From positions 186,001-250,000 of the forward strand of contig NZ_JHWJ01000001.1 of the NCBI RefSeq assembly GCF_000687555.1: 64,000 bases of DNA, in the 5' to 3' direction. The stretch is from [Clostridium] aerotolerans DSM 5434 (GTDB taxonomy: Bacteria > Bacillota > Clostridia > Lachnospirales > Lachnospiraceae). Both the position numbers and the translations under genes were made by a program. Shown here piece by piece: positions 8,659-16,695 of this stretch. Each line of letters opens with the position of its first letter. Positions within the stretch are counted from its first letter, which is position 1. The notes beneath the pieces are model-generated. The model saw only the letters and a list, made by a program, of their open reading frames with translations, did not search any database and was not told where the DNA came from.

Positions 8659-10766
8659 TAACAATCGATGGTATAAAAATTCAGGTACCGAAAGATTCCT
8701 GTGTGCTGGAAGGGGCGCTAAAGGCAGGAGTCTACATTCCCCATCTGTGCCACCACCCCGATCTTCCGGAACACAGCTCCTGCCGGCTGTGCATTGTAGA
8801 GGTAGAAGGGGAGGACCAGGTGGTGACCTCCTGTACCTTAAAGCCAAGGGACGGTATGGTGATTCAAACGAAAAGTGAAAGGATTAACAGGCTTCGGTCC
8901 CTGGCACTTGATCTTCTTTTGGCGGGTCACCCGGAAGACTGTTCCACCTGTCCAAAGTATGGGAACTGCGAGCTCCAGACACTGATTCAGTATTTAGGCG
9001 GAGCCAGTTCACGGATGAAGCACCGGGTAAAAGGCTTCCGCTCCATAGAAGATAACCCCCTTCTGGCTCACGATATGAACCGGTGTGTCTTATGCGGCCG
9101 CTGTGTCAGGGCCTGCAAGGATTTACGAGGGGTAGGAATTTTAAAGTATTCCACAGAAAACATGGAAACCTATATAGGTACGCTTCATGATAAGCTTTTA
9201 AAGGATGAGGACTGCCGGTTTTGTCAGGCCTGTGCCGAGGTTTGTCCAACCGGAACCATTCGTGACAAGCGTTCCCCTATGGAAGGGGATAAAACAAGGG
9301 AAGAGATGATTGTTCCCTGCCGGGCCTTCTGCCCAGCCCATACGGACGTTCCCCGTTATATCTATCTGGTAAAGGAGGGGAGATATGAGGAAGCCGCCGC
9401 TGTGATTCGGGAAAAGGTACCATTTCCAAAGGTCCTTGGCTACATCTGCAATCATGTATGCGAAATGCAGTGCAAGCGGAGCGAGGTCAATGAGGCCATG
9501 TCCATTCGGGAAATCAAGCGGTATGCAGCAGAAGCAGATACCGGTACCTTTTGGAGAGGAAAAGGAAAACAGCTTCCCCTTACAGGAAAGAAGGTCTGTA
9601 TTGCAGGGGCGGGACCGGCTGGTATGACGGCTGCCTATTACTTAAGAAAGCAGGGGCATGAGGTGACAGTGCTGGAAGCAAACTCCCAGGCAGGAGGAAT
9701 GCTTCGCTATGGAATTCCTGAGTATCGTCTTCCGGGAAATATTATTGAGGAAGAATTACAGGTAATGATGGACGCTGGTGTAAAAATGGAATGCAATAAA
9801 AGGGTGGAAGACCCCATTGTTTTGAAAGAGGAATATGATGCGGTGCTTTTAGCCATGGGAACTCATAAAGGCGTACGGCTTCCCATAGAAGGCTCAGAGC
9901 TTAAAGGGGTGCTTGTAAATACAGAGTTTCTCAAAGCTGCCACAGAAAAAAGGGAGAGTGGAATGGGAAAACGGGTGGTTGTTCTTGGGGGAGGCAATGT
10001 AGCCTTCGATTGTGCAAGAACAGCAAAACGCCTTGGTGCCATAGAGGTTCATCTGGCCTGTTTGGAAAGCAGAGAAAACATGCCCGCTGATGAAGAGGAA
10101 ATTACACAGGCAATGGAAGAAGGAATCCTGATACATCCTGGACGGACTTTTGAGCGCATTACAGGAGAGTCCCAGGCAGATGGAGTTGAGTTCATGGAGG
10201 TCCTGACCTTTGCATTTGATAAGAATCGCCGCCCGGTTATTACGAAAAAGGAAAACTCGAAATCCTGTATTCAGGCTGATACCGTTATTTTTGCAGTTGG
10301 ACAGCGTCCGGAGCTAAGGAAAGAAAACGGTCTGCCCCTCACTCCGGGCGGTTACATAGAAGTAGATGAAAAAACACTGAGAACCGGGATTGATGGAATC
10401 TTTGCCGCAGGAGATGTAATCTATGGAACCAGGTCTGTCATAGAAGCCATTGCCTCCGGACGAAAAGCCGCTGCTTCCATCGACCGTTATCTGGGTGGAG
10501 ATGGTGATATCAGTGAGATACTCGCCCCTGTTACAGAGAGAGAGGACTTCATCGGGAAAATTGAGGGCTTTGGGGATAAAACGAGGGCAAAAGAACAAAT
10601 CGTCTCTGCAGATGAGCGGGTAAGCAGCTTTCAGCCATATCATGGAGGAATCTGCGGTGAGGATATCTGCAAAGAAGCAAACAGGTGCCTGCAGTGCGAT
10701 CTAAGACTTAAGATCACGCCTCCAAGACTATGGGGCAGCTTTGACCGGGAGGAGGAAGTTCGATGA
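8649..10766 (+). CDS. NuoG-like iron-sulfur domain fused to an NfnB/GltD-like FAD-NAD(P) oxidoreductase
   Basis: 705 residues in clear blocks. A [2Fe-2S] domain (Cys34, 45, 48, 62) is followed by a NuoG/HydA-type His-Cys cluster (His94, Cys98, 101, 107) and two [4Fe-4S] ferredoxin motifs (Cys146/149/152/156 and 189/192/195/199). From ~220 comes a GltD/NfnB-type module with CRAFCPAHTDVP and CNHVCEMQC cysteines, a first nucleotide fold IAGAGPAGMTAAYYLRKQGH, a second GGGNVAFDCARTAKRLGA, and a C-terminal CLQCD. The module should oxidise NAD(P)H on FAD and pass electrons along the clusters. It overlaps the FAD reductase before it by 10 bases and the next gene by 4 (ATGA). Confidence 0.85.
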   Translation: MPVITIDGIKIQVPKDSCVLEGALKAGVYIPHLCHHPDLPEHSSCRLCIVEVEGEDQVVTSCTLKPRDGMVIQTKSERINRLRSLALDLLLAGHPEDCSTCPKYGNCELQTLIQYLGGASSRMKHRVKGFRSIEDNPLLAHDMNRCVLCGRCVRACKDLRGVGILKYSTENMETYIGTLHDKLLKDEDCRFCQACAEVCPTGTIRDKRSPMEGDKTREEMIVPCRAFCPAHTDVPRYIYLVKEGRYEEAAAVIREKVPFPKVLGYICNHVCEMQCKRSEVNEAMSIREIKRYAAEADTGTFWRGKGKQLPLTGKKVCIAGAGPAGMTAAYYLRKQGHEVTVLEANSQAGGMLRYGIPEYRLPGNIIEEELQVMMDAGVKMECNKRVEDPIVLKEEYDAVLLAMGTHKGVRLPIEGSELKGVLVNTEFLKAATEKRESGMGKRVVVLGGGNVAFDCARTAKRLGAIEVHLACLESRENMPADEEEITQAMEEGILIHPGRTFERITGESQADGVEFMEVLTFAFDKNRRPVITKKENSKSCIQADTVIFAVGQRPELRKENGLPLTPGGYIEVDEKTLRTGIDGIFAAGDVIYGTRSVIEAIASGRKAAASIDRYLGGDGDISEILAPVTEREDFIGKIEGFGDKTRAKEQIVSADERVSSFQPYHGGICGEDICKEANRCLQCDLRLKITPPRLWGSFDREEEVR

Positions 10767-11956
10767 GTACGTTTCAAAAAGCGAAAGCAGCAGGGCGGGA
10801 AGCCTTGATAGAACGGGTAAAAAAGAATGAAATCCCTTTTGATATGACGACTGGAAAGAACACCGTCTCCATTGTGACCGGTCTTAAAAATCACGATAGA
10901 GAGCATGTGCTTCTTCGTATCCTGGAGCAAGACCCGGAGGTGGTTTTGCAGGGACTTGCAATTGCCGGTTTTATTATGAATGATGCAGAACTTCTATGTT
11001 ATCTTCCAGAAGAGAAAGCTGAGCTTAAGGAGCTTTTAGAGGAAAAGGCCGCTGAGCTTGAGATTGAAGTAAGGGTGGAGACGGGTAAGATACCGGCAGA
11101 TATTCTTGATACAGGTCTTTATTGCAGCTTTATCATGCTGAAAGGGTTATACGAAACGGTAGAAGAAACTTATGGACCGGAATATTATCTGTGTACAAAA
11201 TACAAAAGAGGAAAAGAGGAATGGTACGGAAATCCCCAATGGGTGAAGCCAGGTACACCATTTAACGAACTCATTGAGATGGACCCAAAGAGAATCAAAG
11301 CAATACAGCTTGGAACCCATCTTTATTTACCAGACATACTGGAGGAATCGGTTGCTGAATCAGAGGTATGGAACCTGGATACGGGTGTAATCACCGTATT
11401 CGATGAGAGCTGCTGTATGATTCATGAAGCAGAAGAAAACCTGTATGGAGGGCGCAGGGAATGCTGCGGCAAGTGTACCTTCTGTCGGGAGGGATTATTG
11501 CAGCTTCATACCAGGGTTCATGACATTACCTCTAAACACGGGGAGTGGGGCAGTATGGAAATCATGAAAGAGCTGGCGGAGGCCATGGCTTATAGCTCTA
11601 AGTGCTCTGTTGGCAATACAGGAGCGGATTTTTTACTGGACACTTTCCGGTTTTTTGAACAGGAATATGTGGAGCATATAAAAAAGCACACATGTGCAGA
11701 GGGCATCTGCTCCGCCTTTACCAATATCTATATTGCACCCGATGGCTGTGTTGGCTGTGGAAGCTGTATGAAAGAATGCCCGGAGGATTGCATCGAGGGG
11801 CTGCCAGGGTACATTCATATGATCGAAGGATTAAAATGCACCAAATGCTTAAGGTGTGTAAAAGCCTGCCCCCAGCAAGTGATTTTTTCCACGACTGGTA
11901 AAATTCCTTCCATACCGGACCGCCTGACACGGGTAGGACGATTTAAACGATATTAA
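10763..11956 (+). CDS. NuoF-like iron-sulfur subunit lacking the NADH/FMN motif, with a C-terminal 2[4Fe-4S] ferredoxin
   Basis: 397 residues. The middle and C-terminal half match NuoF/HoxF: an SLBB-like region, then CCGKCTFCREG (Cys235, 238, 241) with the fourth cysteine in SSKCSVGN. A ferredoxin follows (CVGCGSCMKECPEDC, CTKCLRCVKACPQ). The glycine-rich GRGGxGFPTG motif that binds FMN and NADH in NuoF is absent; the N-terminus instead starts MSTFQKAKAAGREALIERVK. NADH is therefore probably oxidised by the FAD-NAD(P) module of the preceding protein, with this subunit acting as an electron-transfer partner. The start overlaps the previous stop (ATGA). Confidence 0.78.
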   Translation: MSTFQKAKAAGREALIERVKKNEIPFDMTTGKNTVSIVTGLKNHDREHVLLRILEQDPEVVLQGLAIAGFIMNDAELLCYLPEEKAELKELLEEKAAELEIEVRVETGKIPADILDTGLYCSFIMLKGLYETVEETYGPEYYLCTKYKRGKEEWYGNPQWVKPGTPFNELIEMDPKRIKAIQLGTHLYLPDILEESVAESEVWNLDTGVITVFDESCCMIHEAEENLYGGRRECCGKCTFCREGLLQLHTRVHDITSKHGEWGSMEIMKELAEAMAYSSKCSVGNTGADFLLDTFRFFEQEYVEHIKKHTCAEGICSAFTNIYIAPDGCVGCGSCMKECPEDCIEGLPGYIHMIEGLKCTKCLRCVKACPQQVIFSTTGKIPSIPDRLTRVGRFKRY

Positions 11957-11980
11957 TTGAAGAAAAAGGAGAATAAGAGA

Positions 11981-12946
11981 ATGAAAGTATTAGGAATTAA
12001 TTTTGGCGGGCGCGCCATGAAATGCGGAGAAATTATGGTGAAGGAAGCGTTGTTTGCAGCAAAGGAAGCGGGTGCAGAGGTGGAATTTGTTCGTACCATC
12101 GGGATGCGGATTGACCCATGTCTTGGTTGCGGTGTTTGCAGTCAGAAGCGGGATCAGGGAGACAATGTACATTGTATTATTAAGGATGATTACGATAAGC
12201 TGGTGGAAAAGATTCTGGATGCAGATGGAATCATTGTGGCAGCACCTGTATTTTCAGTAGGTCCAACCGGTCAGATCAAAAATTTCATAGACCGCTTTGG
12301 CGCTTCCCATGACCGGGCCGCCCTTGATGAGATCCAGAAAAAGAGAATCGAAGAGGGAAAAAGCGGCGAGGAGCTGTTAGATCCCCGTTATTTTAAGAAA
12401 CGGTATGTTGCATATATGTCCATAGGCGGCGCAGATACTCCTCACTGGGTAGCCTTAGGCTTGCCTACCATGGCTGAGTTCGGCACTTCCATCCATATGA
12501 AGGTAGTTGGTCAGCTGGATGCGTATGGGCAGGGTCAGAGAGCCAATCCGCTGTTTGATGATAAGCTTATGAGCCAGTGCCGGGAGCTTGGAAAAAGAGT
12601 GAATGAGGCTTATGGAAAAGAGTACGATGACATTGAATGGTATGGAGAAGAAGGGGTTTGTCCCGTTTGTCATGGAAAATCCTTTATGCTGGATCAGGCG
12701 CCTGACATTTACTGTGTGACCTGCGGGGTGAAAGGAACCATGGACTTTAAGGATGGCTCCATGAAGATTCATTTTGCTCCCGAGGATAAAAAGATATCAA
12801 GGACCTCCATGGAAGGCCTCTATGACCATTACTGGGAAATTGAACATATGAAAGAGGTCTGCATTCCTAAAATCATGGAAAATAAGGAATGGCTGGAAGA
12901 GCATTTACAAAAATATAAGGACTTTGACAAGGTGATCGCAGAGTAA
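11981..12946 (+). CDS. NAD(P)H-dependent FMN reductase / iron-sulfur flavoprotein
   Basis: 321 residues. The flavodoxin-like N-terminus (MKVLGINFGGRAMKCGEIMVKEALFAA) is followed by DPCLGCGVCSQ, the compact cysteine motif of iron-sulfur flavoproteins. The C-terminal part contains CPVCHGKSF...CVTCG, a zinc-ribbon- or rubredoxin-like pair of CxxC motifs that is unusual for the family. AAAGGAG sits 9 bases before the ATG at 11981; an upstream TTG is also in frame. It probably receives electrons from the adjacent iron-sulfur proteins or reduces a substrate with FMNH2. The substrate is unknown. Confidence 0.75.
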   Translation: MKVLGINFGGRAMKCGEIMVKEALFAAKEAGAEVEFVRTIGMRIDPCLGCGVCSQKRDQGDNVHCIIKDDYDKLVEKILDADGIIVAAPVFSVGPTGQIKNFIDRFGASHDRAALDEIQKKRIEEGKSGEELLDPRYFKKRYVAYMSIGGADTPHWVALGLPTMAEFGTSIHMKVVGQLDAYGQGQRANPLFDDKLMSQCRELGKRVNEAYGKEYDDIEWYGEEGVCPVCHGKSFMLDQAPDIYCVTCGVKGTMDFKDGSMKIHFAPEDKKISRTSMEGLYDHYWEIEHMKEVCIPKIMENKEWLEEHLQKYKDFDKVIAE

Positions 12947-12959
12947 AAGGAGGGGGATG

Positions 12960-13880
12960 ATGAAACTTGGATTTGTCAGCGCAATACTGGATGGCAGCAG
13001 CTTTGAGGAGATGATGGATCTTGCCTCCTCCCTTGGCTTTGAATGTGTGGAGGTGGCCTGCTGGCCGAAAGAAAAAGCCCAAAGACGATACGCAGGAGTG
13101 TCCCATATTGATGTAGATCGTGTCGTAAAGGACCCAGACTACGCCAGCTATATTAAAGCTTACGCAAAGGAAAAAGGGATTACCATCTCCTCACTGGCCT
13201 ATTATCCTAATCCTCTCGATGAAGATAGAAAGAAAGGAGAGGCGGCTGCAGAACACTTAAAGACAATGATAAAGGCCAGCAGGATTCTCTCCGTGGGAAT
13301 GGTGACCACATTCATTGGAAGAAATCAGAATAAGAGTATAGAGGAAAATCTGGAGTTGGTAAAAGAGGTCTGGCCGCCGATTCTGACACTGGCAGAGGAA
13401 GAGAATGTAAAGATTGCAATTGAAAATTGTCCTATGCTGTTTGGAAGAGATCAGTGGCCTGGAGGACAGAATTTAATGACAACGCCCTCCATCTGGAAAA
13501 AAGTGTTTGAACTGCTTCCAAGTGACCATCTTGGCCTTAACTATGATCCCTCTCACTTTGTCTGGCAGATGATTGATTACATAAAGCCCATGTATGAATT
13601 TGCAGATAAAATCTTTCATGTACATTATAAGGACATCAAAGTTTATAGAGATAAGCTTGATCAGGTTGGAATTATGGCGTATCCTCTGGACTTTATGTCT
13701 CCGAAGCTTCCTGGCCTTGGTGATGTGAATTGGGGCAGATATGTGAGCGCTCTCTATGACATTGGTTTTGATGGATGCACTTGTATTGAAATTGAAGATA
13801 AGGCGTTTGAAGGAACAAAGGAAATGATCCAAAAAAGCCTTGAGCTAAGCAAAAAATATATGGAACAATTTGTGATTTAG
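12960..13880 (+). CDS. Second sugar phosphate isomerase/epimerase-type TIM barrel
   Basis: 306 residues. It begins MKLGFVSAILDGSSFEEMMD and has the AP-endonuclease-2-like pattern: CVEVACWP, IAIENCPML (Glu ligand), LNYDPSHFVWQ (Asp/His), FHVHYKDIK (His) and CTCIEIEDKAF (Glu ligand). These are the usual metal ligands of sugar isomerases/epimerases. Two adjacent ATGs exist; AGGAGG is 3 bases before the first and 6 before the second, so I prefer the second. It is followed by a Gfo/Idh/MocA gene, repeating the dehydrogenase plus TIM-barrel pairing seen at 4331-6920. I infer processing of the keto-sugar or a second glycoside type. Confidence 0.8.
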   Translation: MKLGFVSAILDGSSFEEMMDLASSLGFECVEVACWPKEKAQRRYAGVSHIDVDRVVKDPDYASYIKAYAKEKGITISSLAYYPNPLDEDRKKGEAAAEHLKTMIKASRILSVGMVTTFIGRNQNKSIEENLELVKEVWPPILTLAEEENVKIAIENCPMLFGRDQWPGGQNLMTTPSIWKKVFELLPSDHLGLNYDPSHFVWQMIDYIKPMYEFADKIFHVHYKDIKVYRDKLDQVGIMAYPLDFMSPKLPGLGDVNWGRYVSALYDIGFDGCTCIEIEDKAFEGTKEMIQKSLELSKKYMEQFVI

Positions 13881-13890
13881 GAGGAAATGA

Positions 13891-14940
13891 ATGGAGAAAA
13901 TAAAAATTGGAATCGCAGGCTTTGGTTTTATGGGGCATTGTCATGCAGATACCTTAAAAACCATAGATGAGATAGAACTGACGGCAGTTGCAGATACTAA
14001 CCCGGAGCAGTTAAAGGATGCTCCGGCTGGAGTTAAGGTATTTAAAAGCATGGAGGAGATGCTGAAAGGAGCCGATATGGATGCAGTCATTATATCGACT
14101 CCCAATATCACACACCTGGAAATGGTGGAGATGGCCGCAAAAGCCAAAAAGGCAATTATCTGTGAAAAGCCTGCCGCAATGTCAGTCAAAGAATTTGATC
14201 AAATGACTGCTGTGACAAAGGAGAACAATGTCCTATTTACCGTGCACCAACAGAGGCGATGGGATACGGATTACTGCATTATGAAAGAGGTCTATGATAA
14301 AAACATGGTTGGAGATGTCTATGTGATCAAATCCCAGCTCTATGGCTTTAATGGTTACATGCACGACTGGCACGTATTCCCCGAATTAGGCGGCGGAATG
14401 CTCTACGACTGGGGCGTACACTTAATTGACCAGATCTTAAACATGGTAAATGCTCCCATGGAGTCCCTTTATGCAGATTTAAAAAATGTGATTAATGAGA
14501 ACGTGGATGATTATTTTAACATCATGATCCGGTTCAAAAATGGAGTCACAGCTGAGATCGAACTGGGTACTTATTATCTGACACCGAAAAGAGCATGGTT
14601 CATCGGGGGAAATAAAGGCTCTGCCATGATTGACGGTTTTGCCGGAGAGGGAAAGATTGTCCGCACCTCTCATTTGCTCCAAAATGTTCCAGGTAAAATT
14701 ACAATGACAGCGGCTGGTCCCACAAGAAGCTTCGGACCCGCTGCACCAGGGCTGTTAGTGGAAGAGCCGCTGCCTCAGGTGAATGTCTCTCATAGAGATT
14801 ATTTTCTTCATTTTATCCGTTCCTATTATCAGAAAGAAGAGATAATGATAAAGCCGGAGCAGGTAAGAAAAGTTCTCTGTGTTATGGATGCAGTCAGGGA
14901 ATCTGCGAAGACAGGAAAAGCCATCTCATTGGAATTATAA
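13891..14940 (+). CDS. Second Gfo/Idh/MocA oxidoreductase
   Basis: 349 residues with a GIAGFGFMGHCHADTL nucleotide-binding motif, the catalytic AIICEKPAAMS (EKP) and YDWGVHLIDQILN (D-x-x-x-H). AGGAGG lies 6 bases before the ATG. It differs clearly from the enzyme at 4331, so it is not a recent duplicate. As the last gene of the operon it may reduce a 3-keto sugar back to a usable sugar, closing the NAD cycle opened by the first dehydrogenase; this is inference. The 259 bases after it hold a weak TCTCTTT/AAAGAGA hairpin without a U-tract. Confidence 0.83.
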   Translation: MEKIKIGIAGFGFMGHCHADTLKTIDEIELTAVADTNPEQLKDAPAGVKVFKSMEEMLKGADMDAVIISTPNITHLEMVEMAAKAKKAIICEKPAAMSVKEFDQMTAVTKENNVLFTVHQQRRWDTDYCIMKEVYDKNMVGDVYVIKSQLYGFNGYMHDWHVFPELGGGMLYDWGVHLIDQILNMVNAPMESLYADLKNVINENVDDYFNIMIRFKNGVTAEIELGTYYLTPKRAWFIGGNKGSAMIDGFAGEGKIVRTSHLLQNVPGKITMTAAGPTRSFGPAAPGLLVEEPLPQVNVSHRDYFLHFIRSYYQKEEIMIKPEQVRKVLCVMDAVRESAKTGKAISLEL

Positions 14941-15199
14941 AGAGAGCTGCACTAAAATATATACAAAGAAAATTCCTTTTTCAATGATTTTGCGGAGGAA
15001 TATTGTATAAAAACAACCCTCAAATCAGAGGAAAAAATAAAAAAAAGACGGCTTACTGAGCCATGAAAAATTCTCTTTCCTAAAAAAGAGAGAAACTGAA
15101 TCCTCCCAATTGTGGAAACAACCAGATGATGCTAAAATTTAAATATGGTTATAATAAAAGAGCATATAAAAGTTGATTTCTCCAAAGGAGGTGCCGGAT

Positions 15200-15364
15200 A
15201 TGGCCGAAAATAAAAACGTTATTTCTAAAAATAACAAACTTAAAGATAGACTGTACCAGTATATATCTGATAACATGGGTCTCATTGCAATTGGAATGCT
15301 TTCCATGAATGGAAATTTTACGAAACAGTCTTATATATCTTATTGCAATATCAATAAACAGTAG
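15200..15364 (+). CDS. Small hypothetical protein (54 residues)
   Basis: A short frame with a strong AGGAGG 8 bases before its ATG. It encodes a basic, asparagine/lysine-rich start (MAENKNVISKNNKLKDRLYQ), then a mildly hydrophobic DNMGLIAIGMLSM and a polar tail. It is followed by an intrinsic terminator. I recognise no family. The ribosome site and terminator make it more than a chance frame, but it is unconfirmed. Confidence 0.4.
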   Translation: MAENKNVISKNNKLKDRLYQYISDNMGLIAIGMLSMNGNFTKQSYISYCNINKQ

Positions 15365-15410
15365 GATATTAAGAGGAAACAAACATAACGTTTATCATAT
15401 TTAAAAACAG

Positions 15411-15461
15411 AAAAAGCGGTTGCACTCAGGCGATTTACAGCTAAGGTGCAGCCGCTTTTTT
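15411..15461 (+). terminator. Intrinsic terminator
   Basis: AAAAAGCGG-T-TGCAC pairs with GTGCA-G-CCGCTTTTT (15 pairs including one wobble) and ends in a T-run. It closes the small gene at 15200. Confidence 0.85.
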
Positions 15462-15574
15462 GTTAACTGAACCTTTTTTTCATAGCGGCATACTATATTA
15501 AATTGTTCATTTTTCGTTTAGGGGGTAAAATGGAGCCCTTTTGAAGTGGCTGCATAAACTGGTAGAGGGAGGTG

Positions 15575-15591
15575 GTTAATCAGAGATTAAC
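15575..15591. promoter_or_regulatory. Inverted repeat upstream of the GH62 gene
   Basis: GTTAATC-AGA-GATTAAC, 7-bp perfect arms, about 80 bases before the GH62 start. It is a possible regulator binding site; no nearby regulator is obviously linked to it. Confidence 0.3.
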
Positions 15592-15669
15592 TAAAACGAT
15601 AATTCACTGTCTAAAGAAAGATGGAATGTTTCCGGGCAGAAAATTGAATTAAAGGGAGATCGTATTTTT

Positions 15670-16584
15670 ATGAAAAAATCAATGAGTGCAACAGCAATAG
15701 CAAACCCAACATGGTATGTAGATGAGAGAGTTATTTTCCATGGTCAGGCAAAACCTTATGATTATTATGGTGCAAAAGATCCTACCATCGTGTATTATGG
15801 AGGTAAGTATCATGTATTTTATACTGGCGCCAATCAGGGCGGCGGCTGGCAGATGCTTTATACGTCAGCATCTACCCTTTCAGGCCTAAAGAATGCTTCC
15901 CGCACCTTTATGAGTTCCATTAATGAGAGCTATTTTTGCGCACCCCAGGTATTTTATTTCGAACCAAAGAAATTATGGTATCTGATTTATCAGGATGGCA
16001 CATTTGGTGCAGCTTATGCAACAACATCAAATATTGCAGATCCTAAATCTTGGTCAGGACCAAAATCCTTAGGCATGTCAGGAAATATGGGTTGGGATTA
16101 TTATGTTATTTGTGATAACTCCTATGCATATATGTATAATACACCAAGCGATGGTTCTGGAAAATTGTATGTGAGAAGAACTTCACTCGCTAATTTCCCT
16201 AACGGCTGGGGAGCTCCATCCGTTGCATTAGGGGATACCTTTGAAGGCGCAAACGTTTATAAATCCTTAGCAGATGGTAAGTATTACCTGACGATTGAGG
16301 ATCAAAAGGATGGACGTTACTATGAATTATGGACCTCCAATAATGCAGGAGGACCATGGAGTAAGGTTTCTGAGAAGTGGGCGTGGAGAGGTAATTTAAG
16401 CTACAAAGCAGACAAATGGACCACCAATGTATCCCACGGTGAAATTGTCCGTGCGGGCTATAATCAGAAGATGGAAATAAACAATATTGACCGAGTTGAG
16501 TTTTTGATTCAAGGTACGAACAGCCTGTCAGGGCCTTATCAGCAGATCATCTGGGATTTAGGAGTTATCAGAAATTACAAGTGA
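15670..16584 (+). CDS. GH62 alpha-L-arabinofuranosidase without signal peptide
   Basis: 304 residues covering one five-bladed GH62 catalytic domain. GAKDPTIVYYGGKYHVFYTG holds the presumed base Asp37, and DTFEGANVYK the presumed acid Glu192. Their spacing is close to that in characterised GH62 enzymes. The family removes arabinofuranosyl side chains from arabinoxylan or arabinan and is usually secreted. Here the N-terminus (MKKSMSATAIANPTWYVDE) has no hydrophobic core, so either export is non-classical or it acts on imported oligosaccharides. GGGAGA precedes the ATG. A hairpin separates it from the GH127-type gene, its likely partner. Confidence 0.85.
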   Translation: MKKSMSATAIANPTWYVDERVIFHGQAKPYDYYGAKDPTIVYYGGKYHVFYTGANQGGGWQMLYTSASTLSGLKNASRTFMSSINESYFCAPQVFYFEPKKLWYLIYQDGTFGAAYATTSNIADPKSWSGPKSLGMSGNMGWDYYVICDNSYAYMYNTPSDGSGKLYVRRTSLANFPNGWGAPSVALGDTFEGANVYKSLADGKYYLTIEDQKDGRYYELWTSNNAGGPWSKVSEKWAWRGNLSYKADKWTTNVSHGEIVRAGYNQKMEINNIDRVEFLIQGTNSLSGPYQQIIWDLGVIRNYK

Positions 16585-16624
16585 TAACAGGACAGGCCTT
16601 TTAAGGTCCGGCTTTTGTTAATAA

Positions 16625-16652
16625 AACACCCGGCGATAAAACGCCGGGTGTT
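16625..16652 (+). terminator. Strong intercistronic hairpin
   Basis: AACACCCGGCG pairs perfectly with CGCCGGGTGTT (11 bp, 6-base loop). No long T-run follows, so it may attenuate or stabilise the 3' end of the GH62 message rather than stop transcription fully. Confidence 0.6.
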
Positions 16653-16695
16653 CTATATAGAAGTAATCTAAAACTATTATGGTGGGAGGAAAACT

